Assembly: GCA_900318065.1 (NCBI GenBank)
Contig: ONIY01000024.1
Location: 1-64,000 of the forward strand
Direction: 5' to 3'
DNA from: an uncultured Prevotellaceae bacterium
GTDB lineage: Bacteria > Bacteroidota > Bacteroidia > Bacteroidales > Muribaculaceae
Length of the DNA: 64,000 nt
Position numbers and translations under genes: made by a program. Positions 1 through 8,686 of the stretch are shown here, in pieces. Numbering within the stretch: position 1 is the stretch's first letter; each line of letters begins with the position of its first letter. The notes below the pieces were generated by a model. It worked only from the letters and a program-made list of their open reading frames with translations, did not search any database and was not told the DNA's origin.

Positions 1-470
1 AATATTAATATGTATAATATTTTTCTCATATTTAGCATGCAAAAATAGTCAGTTTTCTCTATATAACAAAGTTTTTCATTGAAAAAAACCACCCAAAAAA
101 ATTTAGCCCCCCCCCAATCAAATCACTAATAATCAATAGTTTATAGCTCACATTTGCAAAAAACGAGATTATCAATTATCGCTTATCAGAACAAAAAAGG
201 CGCAGCACTAGAGATTGTCAATCAGCACGTTTCCCAGTTACCCTTGTCCTTCTCAGGATATAATCACTATCAAAGTCATAACAACCCATGTACATCTATC
301 TTTTTAAAGCTCTTCGTATATTTTATTGCTTCAAAATTTATTAAATAATTCGTCAATTTTTATTGTTTATTGACGAATTATTGCTACACACGAAACTAAA
401 AAAATGATGTTTGCAGCGCATTGTATATACATTAAATATCAGTCAACATTGTCACTTTTTTAATGTAATG
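1..470. other. AT-rich left edge without a supported gene
   Basis: Very AT-rich sequence with a C-run near 107-117. The only open frame of any size (154-348, plus) starts at a non-ATG codon, has no ribosome-binding site and encodes no recognisable protein, so I do not call it. The stretch reads as spacer or decayed accessory DNA. Confidence 0.5.
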
Positions 471-502
471 TTTGCATAATTGGATATAACTCCTTACTTT
501 TG
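471..502 (+). promoter_or_regulatory. Bacteroidota-type promoter for the DUF4143 ATPase
   Basis: TTTG at 471-474, a 20-bp spacer, and TACTTTTG at 495-502 match the Bacteroidota sigma-ABfr consensus (TTTG / TAnnTTTG). The start codon follows 45 bp downstream. Confidence 0.75.
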
Positions 503-546
503 TATCGTAAAAAGTTGTCAATATTGACAGAAATTTAACAAAGGCA

Positions 547-1800
547 ATGGAAATAAAAAGAGATCGGTATCTACAGCAACTGATAGAAAGTCGTCAAAAT
601 GGCTTTATCAAGGTAATAACCGGAATACGCAGATGCGGCAAGTCGTACTTGCTGAATGTATTATTCTATCATTACTTGTTAGAGAATGGAGTGGCAGATG
701 ACCACATCATCCGTGTTGATCTTGAAGATCGCATGAACAAGGATTTGAGAGATCCAGATGCGATGCTACATTATGTTCATGATAGAATCAAGGACAAGGA
801 ACTATACTACATTATTATTGATGAGGTGCAGTTGATGGATGAGTTTGTGGATGTCTTGAATAGTTTCCTGCATATTGACAATGCCGACACTTATGTGACA
901 GGAAGTAATTCACATTTCCTATCATCCGACATACCGACGGAGTTTCGTGGCCGAGGAGAGACAATTCATGTTTACCCTTTGTCATTCTCAGAATTCTATT
1001 CGGCCATAGGTGGTAACAAGCAAGACGCATGGCGCGAATATTATACCTATGGCGGTTTACCTCTTATTCAGTCTTTTGACACCGAGCAAAAGAAGATAAA
1101 CTATCTGAAGGACTTGTTTGAGACTGTTTATTTGGCTGATATCATTGAGCGACATAACATCAAGAATGAAAATGAAATGCATGAGTTGGTGCTCATTTTA
1201 GCATCATCTATTGGGGCTCCATGTAATCCCACAAAATTGTCAAACACTTTCAAGAGTGTAAAGAAAGTTAAGATTGGCAGCCAAACTATATCTAACTATC
1301 TCTCATATTTGATTGAATCATTTTTGGTGGATAAGGCAATACGCTACGACATTAAAGGAAAGAAGTATATCAATACGCTTTCTAAGTATTATTTTACAGA
1401 CATTGGCCTGAGAAATGCCATTCTAGATATGCGTCAACAAGAGGAAACGCATATTATGGAAAACATCATTTATAATGAACTAAGAACTCGTGGTTACAGT
1501 GTTGATGTCGGAATGGTAGAGATAAGGAAACCCGACAAAGACGGGAAGTGGATTCGTACTCAGCTTGAAGTGGACTTCATTGCCAATCTTGGCAGCAAGA
1601 AGTATTATGTACAGTCTGCCTTATCCATTCCCGATAGAGAGAAAGAGATACAAGAGTCTCGCTCGCTGACAAACATTAATGATTCTTTCAAGAAAGTAAT
1701 CATAGTAAAAGACCATATCATGCCTCGTCGAAACGAAGAGGGAATACTTACGATAGGACTTTTCGATTTCCTTCTCAAAGAAGATAGCCTGGATTTGTGA
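547..1800 (+). CDS. AAA-type ATPase with C-terminal DUF4143 domain
   Basis: A 417-residue cytoplasmic ATPase. The P-loop is visible near residues 25-33 (GIRRCGKS), followed by a Walker B segment (YYIIIDEVQ) around residue 90. The C-terminal third resembles the PD-(D/E)XK-like DUF4143 domain (ELEVDFIANLGSKKYYVQ). The family is widespread in Bacteroidales, often in many copies; the substrate is generally unknown and some members sit in accessory or defence-like islands. It has its own promoter and ATG. The neighbourhood is AT-rich and near an integrase, so horizontal gain is likely. The family call is firm; the role is unknown. Confidence 0.88.
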   Translation: MEIKRDRYLQQLIESRQNGFIKVITGIRRCGKSYLLNVLFYHYLLENGVADDHIIRVDLEDRMNKDLRDPDAMLHYVHDRIKDKELYYIIIDEVQLMDEFVDVLNSFLHIDNADTYVTGSNSHFLSSDIPTEFRGRGETIHVYPLSFSEFYSAIGGNKQDAWREYYTYGGLPLIQSFDTEQKKINYLKDLFETVYLADIIERHNIKNENEMHELVLILASSIGAPCNPTKLSNTFKSVKKVKIGSQTISNYLSYLIESFLVDKAIRYDIKGKKYINTLSKYYFTDIGLRNAILDMRQQEETHIMENIIYNELRTRGYSVDVGMVEIRKPDKDGKWIRTQLEVDFIANLGSKKYYVQSALSIPDREKEIQESRSLTNINDSFKKVIIVKDHIMPRRNEEGILTIGLFDFLLKEDSLDL

Positions 1801-1926
1801 AGTAAAGAAAACTAGTGATATGACCAAAGAGACCTAATTAGGTATTTGATTAAAGAGAGATCTTTAACATCCTGCCCTAATGGCGACTTGAGTAAAGCGA
1901 TACTACGATCGAGAATAATTTTAAAA

Positions 1927-2745
1927 ATGGTAAAAATAGAACAATTCAAAGCTTCAACACTAGAAATGTTGGCAAATGCAATCGCAGATATAGATCCGGG
2001 GATTACAGGGTCTGTGATTCATAAGATGCTTCTGCAATCTCAGATTGAAGATATATCATTTAATGAGCAGTTTCTAGCCAAACGCAAAAAACTTTTCAAT
2101 GCATTTGCAGATTATCAAAATAAGAATCATTGTGCAAACAACATTATTCTGTTTATACAGAATATTTTGTCACCTCAAAGGTATATTAATAATGTGGAAA
2201 TGTTTAACAGCATTAAAGCAGAAGTTAATAAACAACTTGCATTTGAAGGTTTGTATGTTGATGATACTAACCAAATTATTTCAGTAGAAAAAGCATCTAA
2301 AATATCAGATGTTCAAATAAAGGTTGATGGGTTAAAAGCGAAACTCATAGAACAAGGTGCACATCAACTAGTATTCTCTTATTGCAATGCCGAATTGCTA
2401 GCTAATAATTACTTTCATTCTGTACTTGAATCTTCCAAAGGTTTAATAAAACGCATCCAGGATCTTGCAGGAGTTTCATACGACGGCCAAAACCTCATTG
2501 AGAAGGTATTTAAAGATGATGAGCCTATTTTGATTGTCAACAATTTCCAGAGCAAATCAGAAAAGGATGAACATAGAGGTTTTCGTAATCTTCTTATTGG
2601 TATCGTTGCGATGTTTCGTAATCCGACTTCACATGAATTGAAGGTAGAGTGGAATATGTCTGAGCAAGATGCTTTGGATATTCTTGCTATGATATCATAT
2701 TGTCATAGAAGATTGGATAATGCCCAGAAAATAAGATTGGAGTAA
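1927..2745 (+). CDS. TIGR02391 family protein (Ymh-like)
   Basis: About 272 residues from the ATG at 1927. The frame is open upstream to a TTG at 1846, but 1927 gives the more typical N-terminus. The C-terminal third (residues about 220-265) carries the family signature with FRNPTSHE and a DALDILAMISYCHRRLD segment. TIGR02391 proteins are found in prophages, islands and restriction or abortive-infection neighbourhoods; biochemical function is not established. The RNPxxH arrangement recalls a HEPN-like RNase motif, but that is inference. It lies 126 bp after the DUF4143 ATPase on the same strand and may be cotranscribed. Confidence 0.75.
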   Translation: MVKIEQFKASTLEMLANAIADIDPGITGSVIHKMLLQSQIEDISFNEQFLAKRKKLFNAFADYQNKNHCANNIILFIQNILSPQRYINNVEMFNSIKAEVNKQLAFEGLYVDDTNQIISVEKASKISDVQIKVDGLKAKLIEQGAHQLVFSYCNAELLANNYFHSVLESSKGLIKRIQDLAGVSYDGQNLIEKVFKDDEPILIVNNFQSKSEKDEHRGFRNLLIGIVAMFRNPTSHELKVEWNMSEQDALDILAMISYCHRRLDNAQKIRLE

Positions 2746-2915
2746 AATCGCATATACGTATCTAATAGAAAACATAAAACTATATATTGGCGAAAAGATA
2801 TGCCGATAATAAAATTCTTCACTAAGCCCTCTATTGCTAATGCCCAATATAGGATAAGGCATCTATAATAAGGTTATATAGTATAAGACGACTGATGCAA
2901 ATAGCTGTTGTCTGA

Positions 2916-3548
2916 TTAATTTGGCATCGATATACCAAGTTCTCTCATCTTATGCCAAAAGTCTGCCATAGTTTTGTCGTAAATAACAGATAAACAATTT
3001 CGATAAGAGATTGTTTTTCTAATCTTATCAGTATCAGATACTATTTGTAGTTTAAAGGTCTCTACATTTTTTAAATTCTTAGCTGTAATATAAGGAATTG
3101 TTAATTGCATTTGATTAATGCTGTTTGACTGATTAGGTTGATCTGAAAGTATTGAATAAAGTAAAGCAGAATGATAAAATGTAAAAGCCTCTAAAAACAT
3201 GTTTTTCGCAATATATGAATCTGCATTTGAAATACATAACCCAGCTTGGAAATTATATGACTCCTTTGTGTGAAGAATATCGTTCTCTGCCAATAAGCGT
3301 TCATTTTCAATAAGTTCATTTTGTCGTTTCTCCAATACGGATATTTTATCACGCATTTCAATGGCATTAATTATTTGCCATCCTACTAATATAGTAAAGA
3401 TTATCGCTAATAATGCCACAACAACTCCCACAAATGTGTCTAATGAGACCACTGATAATTTCATGCTGCCAAATACCCAGAGCCCAAGGAATGATAGAAC
3501 TCCAACAAAAGATATTATAGAGAGAATAAAAGCAACTTTTGACTTCAT
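2916..3548 (-). CDS. Two-helix membrane protein with coiled coil, unknown function
   Basis: A 210-residue protein with two N-terminal membrane helices (about residues 5-28 and 40-62), then a charged coiled-coil stretch (about 68-95: RDKISVLEKRQNELIENERL) and a C-terminal region compatible with TPR-like helices (FLEAFTFYHSALL). I do not recognise a named family; similar short two-TM/coiled-coil proteins occur as orphans in Bacteroides accessory regions. A TAnnTTTG box on the same strand lies at 3634-3641. No partner gene is evident. Confidence 0.7.
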   Translation of the reverse strand: MKSKVAFILSIISFVGVLSFLGLWVFGSMKLSVVSLDTFVGVVVALLAIIFTILVGWQIINAIEMRDKISVLEKRQNELIENERLLAENDILHTKESYNFQAGLCISNADSYIAKNMFLEAFTFYHSALLYSILSDQPNQSNSINQMQLTIPYITAKNLKNVETFKLQIVSDTDKIRKTISYRNCLSVIYDKTMADFWHKMRELGISMPN

Positions 3549-3641
3549 ATAACCAATTTAAACTTTAATTCATTAAGAAACAATAATGTTAGTTATTATA
3601 GTGTGATACACCAATAATAATTAATTTATCTTACAAAGATA

Positions 3642-4214
3642 TAAAATATTCCTGAAATTGTCGTAAGACTACAACCTTTTCCGCATTTTTTGTTCCAGAA
3701 TTAACTCAAATGGTAAAATGTACTTGATCCTGGTTTTACGACTGTGAATCACATTCAGGCACCGATTGTGCACACTAAAAAATTGGTAGGATTGAGCTGT
3801 TTCTTCATGTAGCTCCATTTGCCCAACAAGTAACTTAGGAAAGACATCGTGCAACAGGACTGGGCCTATACATCGCACGATAATGCAGCTTGAAAAAACG
3901 CTCAATATGTCTTATTGTGTCAAACACTATACATACACACAGAAACCGATTTACTTCTATCTGCGTATTCCGATGATACCCGTTAAGCGTTTCCAGTGAT
4001 ATCCGTTTGCTCGGTTATTCTTTTTGAGTATCTGCCATTACGATCCACAAAAAGTTGTGAACGGTTAAAATTGCATTCTAAAAATAGACAAATTCCATAG
4101 ATCATAACGTCTAAAGTAATAAAAAACGGAAGAGAAACTACACATCTGTCACTGTGAAACAGTTTTACCAAGTGCCATATCAAAATTCAGCCAAGTGCTA
4201 CATTTGTTTTAATA
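3642..4214. other. Long spacer, possibly a decayed insertion sequence
   Basis: Roughly 570 bases with no convincing gene. Two minus-strand open frames (3669-3905, 3983-4183) show no recognisable domain. Two short repeated phrases are visible: CCGATGATACCCG near 3969 and CCAGTGATATCCG near 3991, and CAAGTGCCATA near 4169 with CAAGTGCTACA near 4192. Pairs of repeats at opposite ends are reminiscent of the multiple terminal repeats of IS21-type elements. This is a weak inference. Confidence 0.25.
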
Positions 4215-4217
4215 AAA

Positions 4218-4248
4218 TTTGCTATAAAAATATTAGTTTATATCTTTG
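4218..4248 (+). promoter_or_regulatory. Bacteroidota-type promoter for the exonuclease
   Basis: TTTG at 4218-4221, a 19-bp spacer, TATCTTTG at 4241-4248, and the ATG 21 bp further on at 4270. The promoter overlaps the upstream non-ATG codons of the open frame, which supports the ATG at 4270 as the true start. Confidence 0.75.
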
Positions 4249-4269
4249 CCCAAATTAAAGAACGTTTTT

Positions 4270-5127
4270 ATGAAAGTATCAAATTTTGTCGCCATCGACT
4301 TTGAGACAATGACAGCCGAACTCACCAGTGCATGCGCCATAGGCATGGTAAAAGTGATTAATGGTTATGTGCATCAGTCTTTCTACTCACTGATAAACCC
4401 GATTCCCGATGATAGAACTAAATATAACACTGCGGTACATGGTATAACTCACGACATGGTTGCCGATGCTCCTGGTTTCTGGGAACTTTACCCTTTCATC
4501 AAGAAATTTATAAAGGATTTTCCTATTGTGTGCCATAACCGCGGCACCGATATCAATGTTCTACGCAGCTTAATGGATTTCTTCTGCATAGATGACATCA
4601 AGACAAATGACAACTACTGCACTTATGAGATGACAGGACTGTCTCTTGTCGATTGCTGCAAGCAATATGGCATCCCTATAGGCGTACACCACAACGCACT
4701 TGACGATGCAATGGCATGCGCTAAAGTCTTCCTTGCTTGCCAAGGAAATATTGTTGCCACAACGTTTAAGGGCGGCATTGCAGAAGCCATCGCATCAGCT
4801 TCTGCCAAGAAGTTTGAACGCAGTACGCTCAATCCTATTGCTGATGACCAAGTGAAGAATCAGGATACAGTGTTTTTTCCATGCCAATGTTGTCATCACC
4901 GGAACGTTCGTTGCCTATCCCAACCGAAACGAGCTTGGAAAGCAGATTCAAGCACTTGGAGCCGACATCAACACAGGCATATCAGGTAAAACGACTGTTG
5001 TAGTTATGGGTCAGGGTGCTGGACCAAGCAAAATAAAGAAAATAGAAGAGTGGCAAGCTAAAGGACATGACATCCGAATAATATATGAAGAAGAACTTAA
5101 ACAGATATTGAATTATGGAAAAGAATG
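4270..5127 (+). pseudogene. DEDDh 3'-5' exonuclease with BRCT domain, frame-shifted
   Basis: A DnaQ-like exonuclease domain occupies about residues 1-170: FVAIDFETM (DxE), HNRGTDINVLRS, and HNALDDAMACAKVF (HxxxD). The first frame then runs into a Cys/His-rich non-homologous tail and stops at 4989. From about 4876 the frame one base later encodes a clear BRCT-like domain (VVITGTFVAYPNRNELGKQI... TTVVVMGQG... KIKKIEEWQAKG) ending at 5127. The switch point is the six-T run 4873-4878. One extra T, or a +1 event, would explain it. A -1 slip would not restore the BRCT frame. The intact family is an epsilon-like exonuclease-BRCT protein of possible DNA-repair role. Confidence 0.8.
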
Positions 5128-5504
5128 AAATTATAGACCAGCTTGAAGACTACCGCTTCAAGCTCATGCGCCGTGACAACATCAAGTGGCACCTTGAAAA
5201 GGATTTGGTTGATGGATTCATGGCTATCGCTAGAGACCGTAAACGTCTGCTTGAAGAAGCACAAAACGATCTTGAGGTTGTTGAACCAAGTGCCAAAGAG
5301 ATGATTCAGATTATTAACCAACAATATGCCATGTGCCCTCGTGACAAGGCACTACGTCTTATATCATTATATATTGAAATGATTAATATGGAACCCTTAA
5401 AGCTAGAAAAACATCGACAAAAAATAAACACACTACGACAGAAAGTTCTGGGCAAAATTGATGAAATTGAGCAAATCCGTCAACAAAACTTACTTTTTGA
5501 CTAA
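5115..5504 (+). CDS. Small coiled-coil protein following the exonuclease, unknown function
   Basis: 129 residues, highly charged and helical throughout, with likely coiled coils at about residues 45-65 and 95-125. No family is recognised. The ATG overlaps the last 13 bases of the exonuclease BRCT frame. Such an overlap is typical of translational coupling, and it supports the idea that the exonuclease reading frame originally ran to 5127. Confidence 0.65.
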   Translation: MEKNEIIDQLEDYRFKLMRRDNIKWHLEKDLVDGFMAIARDRKRLLEEAQNDLEVVEPSAKEMIQIINQQYAMCPRDKALRLISLYIEMINMEPLKLEKHRQKINTLRQKVLGKIDEIEQIRQQNLLFD

Positions 5505-5647
5505 ATATACCTCACTACTTTTCTATAGGAAAAGATTCTTTCTTAATCAAGCATAAGATATTTTGACATCATTAAGAACTTGATCTATGCCATGATTCCA
5601 AATCAGGCATCAGTGCTACACTATGTTATAATTCACATGATGAAACT

Positions 5648-7002
5648 TCATACCTCTTTGTTGTCCAAAATTGACACCATTTCTCTTCTCATGTCTTCGT
5701 CAATGTCGCGGTAGCGGGCGAAGGCGGAACTATTGGGGGCGTGTCCGGTTATTGAACTTACTAAGGATTGGTCTTTATACTTTTTATATAGAATATTAGT
5801 CAATGTGCGGCGAGCAAGGTGGCTACTTGCAATCTCATTTAAAGGACGAATCTCTGGTTCTCCAGTTAATGAGTTACGGACAACAACATTTCTAGTCAAG
5901 CCTGCCAGCTTGAAAACTTCTTTAATCGCCTCATTATAGTTCTGGTCACTGATAAAGGGTAACAACTCCTTACGTTTGAGGTCGTAATGGCGCTCAATTA
6001 TTGCTTGAGCAGTCTTGTTGATTGGCACCTTTATTGTCTTTGGGTTACCATCCTTTGTTTTACGAGCAATGTAATGAATCTCGTTATTTATGACGTTAGC
6101 CAACGTGAGTTCTTTCAAATCGCTTACTCTGCAACCAATGCAACACTGGAACACGAAAATATCGCGCTGCACTGCAAGGCTTGGGCGTTCGCTCAAATCA
6201 GCCTTTTCTAACTGGCTCAAATCTTCAAGGGTTAAGCAGTACGGTGTGCCATAAATGTCTTTCGGAATCTTGAACTTGCGGAAGGGATTGTTCGTGACGT
6301 AATCTTTGTCAATCGCCCATCTCACAAAAGCCTTAAGTTTCTTGTAATGACCATTCACTGTATTCTGACCACGCGGCCCAGGTTGACGGCTCTCATTAAC
6401 CGCCGCAGTTTATACTCCTTTTTGATATAATCTCCAATTTCCTCAATTCCATTTCCATCAAGCGTGTCAAGAGACAACTTAAACTTTGGATCCAACAGCT
6501 GCTTATACATCTCATATCTTTGGAGGATTCGACGAAATACCTTGTACTGATTCTTCTTGCCTTGCGATATTTCACGTTTCTCAAGAAATATGTCAAACAG
6601 GTCGAAGAAGGACAACTGTTTCGGTTCGCTTTCATCGCTATCAACTTCATCATCGTGGGGATTGATGAAATCATCAATTTGTTGCGCCAACCAACCCTTA
6701 CCAACATTGTTCGCACCTACTTGCTGAAGATTATTGTCTATAAACTCAAGCATATCATCCAGCTGCTTCTTTACTTCATCGGTATGTTGCACTTCGTCTG
6801 TCTTTAGGCGAGATGTTTTCAAAACCAGGCGTTTGCTTTTGCGGCCTTTGCTGCTTACATAGTTTTCCCAGCGGAGATGCTGTGGATTCACAAACAGATG
6901 AGTCGATGCTTGTTGGTCAACTTTACCCAACCTTAAACGCAATGATAATTCAGCTCGTCCGGTATTGTCAATTCTCTTTGATATGGAAATTTCATAAGCC
7001 AT
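5648..7002 (-). pseudogene. Tyrosine recombinase / phage integrase, frame-shifted
   Basis: The N-terminal part (7002 down to about 6395) has the Bacteroidales integrase Arm and core-binding regions (MAYEISISKRIDN, then LSFFDLFDIFLEKR). The catalytic part (to 5648) has the conserved residues: R in CIGCRVSDLKELTL, HLARR, TGHAPNS and the final tyrosine in FARYRDID. The halves are in different frames. Between about 6390 and 6415 the first frame turns into a short tail and stops at 6355, while the alternative frame reads NESRQPGPRGQNT, the normal family linker. One base is missing or two are extra. A TAnnTTTG box (7034-7041) precedes the gene. It marks the edge of the accessory block. Confidence 0.85.
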
Positions 7003-7041
7003 AACACACAATATTTATCGTTTTATTCTATTACAAAGATA

Positions 7042-7367
7042 CAACAATATATGGAGACCACAAAGAATCGCCCCCATATAAATCCCCATATCGGTTGTTA
7101 TTTTATGTTTTTTAATATTTCTCTATGCTAACGAAATAATTGCCATATCATTAATTATATCACTGATAATAAATGTATTATAAAAATACAATCATAACAG
7201 TTTGCAACTTCAAAAAACTTAAAATATCACAATTTGCGACCCCAAGCGGATCACACAAAACAATCGGTCAATTTAGCTGCCATCCAGCAAGTTGACCGAT
7301 TGCCTTTTTCCACACCCATATAAATACCCCTCTTCAACAAGGCTTTTCTGAATCGATATTCCCCTTT
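7042..7367. other. Boundary spacer between accessory block and core genes
   Basis: The first 210 bases are AT-rich and featureless. From about 7240 the composition shifts to the GC-richer core. A hairpin lies at 7261-7302. This is where an attachment site would be expected, but I see no tRNA gene and cannot define att repeats without the other end. Confidence 0.45.
7261..7302 (-). terminator. Hairpin downstream of the phosphodiesterase gene
   Basis: Perfect 11-bp inverted repeat, CAATCGGTCAA (7261-7271) and its complement (7292-7302). It is flanked by T-rich sequence on both sides and could act in either direction; most likely it ends the minus-strand transcript of the gene stopping at 7368. 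Confidence 0.55.
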
Positions 7368-7895
7368 TCACTCTACGATATAGCCTTGGGGGTTGTTGCG
7401 GTCGTCGGCTAGTTCTATTATCTGGCAGGCTGTTATGTTGCCGCTGTCGAGTGTTAGGCGAATGAGGGTGCGCACCTTTTGCCACCCTTGCCTGCCTGCT
7501 GCCCCAGGGTTGATGGTGAGCACTCCGAGGCTGCGGTCGGGGATGACCTTGAGGATGTGGCTGTGTCCGCACACGAAGATCTTGGGCTGCACCAGTTCCA
7601 GTCGCGACTTGATGCCTGGCGCATACCGTCCCGGGTAGCCGCCAATGTGGGTCATCATCACCTTCACCCCCTCGGTAGTGAAGACCTCGGTTTCCTTGAA
7701 ACGCCGCCTGAGGTCCTGCCCGTCGGCATTGCCCCACACGGCTCTCACCTGTGGTCCTATCGCCTCAATCTTGTCGATGAGAGCCATGTTGCCTATGTCG
7801 CCGGCATGCCAAATCTCGTCGCATCCATCGAAATGCTGTGCATAGCGGTCGTCCCAGTAGCAGTGAGTGTCGCTTATGATGCCTATGGTCTTCAT
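7368..7895 (-). CDS. YfcE/MJ0936-family metallophosphoesterase
   Basis: A 175-residue calcineurin-like phosphoesterase. Metal-binding motifs are all present in order: GIISDTHCY (residues 4-12), HAGDIGN (about 30-36), WGNADG (about 54-59), HIGGYPG (about 82-88) and CGHSH (about 109-113). The length fits the family, which hydrolyses phosphodiesters with two divalent metals in the cytosol; the natural substrate is usually unknown. A terminator-like hairpin follows at 7261-7302. It reads in the same direction as riboflavin synthase 97 bp upstream. Confidence 0.9.
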   Translation of the reverse strand: MKTIGIISDTHCYWDDRYAQHFDGCDEIWHAGDIGNMALIDKIEAIGPQVRAVWGNADGQDLRRRFKETEVFTTEGVKVMMTHIGGYPGRYAPGIKSRLELVQPKIFVCGHSHILKVIPDRSLGVLTINPGAAGRQGWQKVRTLIRLTLDSGNITACQIIELADDRNNPQGYIVE

Positions 7896-7992
7896 CTAGT
7901 GCCTTGCAGTTTAGTGTTTACGGTTGAAGAGAATTGTGATTATGCATTAAAAAGGCGCAGCCCAAATTGTGCATTGCGCATTGTGCATTGCA

Positions 7993-8598
7993 TTATTTAA
8001 ACTCCATGAGTCGTGCCAGGTATTTGCCAATGATGTCAAACTCCAGGTTCACCACTGTGCCCTCAACGATGTTGTGGAAGTTGGTGAGGTCGTGGGTGTA
8101 GGGGATGATTGCCACCTCAAAGCTGTTGCGCTCACTGTTGCACACGGTGAGGCTGGTGCCGTTGACGGTGATGCTGCCCTTCTCCACTGTGACATATCCC
8201 TTGCGCGCCATGGCTGGGTCCAGGTCGTAGTGGAAGGTGTAATACCAGCTGCCGTCGGCCTCGCGCACGCCAGTGCATGTGGCGGTTTGGTCAACGTGTC
8301 CCTGCACGATGTGCCCGTCGAGGCGTCCGTTCATGAGCATGCTTCGCTCCACATTCACCTCGTCGCCCACCTTGAGCAGTCCCAGGTTGCTGCGGTCGAG
8401 TGTCTCCTGGATGGCTGTGACGGTGTAGGTGCCGTCGCCTGGCAGTTTCACCACAGTGAGGCACACACCGTTGTGCGACACGCTCTGGTCAATTTTCAAC
8501 TCATCGACAAAACTGCAACTGAGCGTAATGTGCAGGTTTCCTTCTTCTCTCTCGAGTGCCACCACGCGGGCAGCTTCTTCAACGATTCCTGAAAACAT
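7993..8598 (-). CDS. ribE: Riboflavin synthase, alpha subunit
   Basis: 201 residues beginning MFSGIVEEAA, the hallmark N-terminus of riboflavin synthase, with the internal duplication of two lumazine-binding barrels (SCSFVDELKIDQSVSHNGVCLTV and the second-half equivalent KGSITVNGTSLTV). It dismutates two 6,7-dimethyl-8-ribityllumazine molecules to riboflavin. The length is normal. No FMN riboswitch is seen upstream; the spacer to 8687 holds only AT-rich short repeats. No other riboflavin genes are in the window. Confidence 0.95.
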   Translation of the reverse strand: MFSGIVEEAARVVALEREEGNLHITLSCSFVDELKIDQSVSHNGVCLTVVKLPGDGTYTVTAIQETLDRSNLGLLKVGDEVNVERSMLMNGRLDGHIVQGHVDQTATCTGVREADGSWYYTFHYDLDPAMARKGYVTVEKGSITVNGTSLTVCNSERNSFEVAIIPYTHDLTNFHNIVEGTVVNLEFDIIGKYLARLMEFK

Positions 8599-8605
8599 GG
8601 GGATA

Positions 8606-8668
8606 AAATAGTGAAATAGTTATTGTTGAACAGTAAAATAGTTTAATAGTAGAATAGTGAAATAGTTG
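8606..8668. repeat. Degenerate ~8-bp tandem array (AATAGTGA-like)
   Basis: Between ribE and the OmpA-family gene the spacer is built of imperfect copies of an AATAGT-containing octamer. It is one of many such arrays in the window and has no coding potential. Confidence 0.6.
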
Positions 8669-8686
8669 AGCGGTGCCAATTGCCTA

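Noticed and set aside
154-348. Small open frame at the left edge
   Set aside because: Non-ATG start, no ribosome-binding site and no similarity I can recognise; AT-rich noncoding DNA gives such frames by chance.
7240-7310. Attachment site next to the integrase
   Set aside because: The inverted repeat here works better as a terminator; no tRNA or direct repeat partner can be found inside the window.
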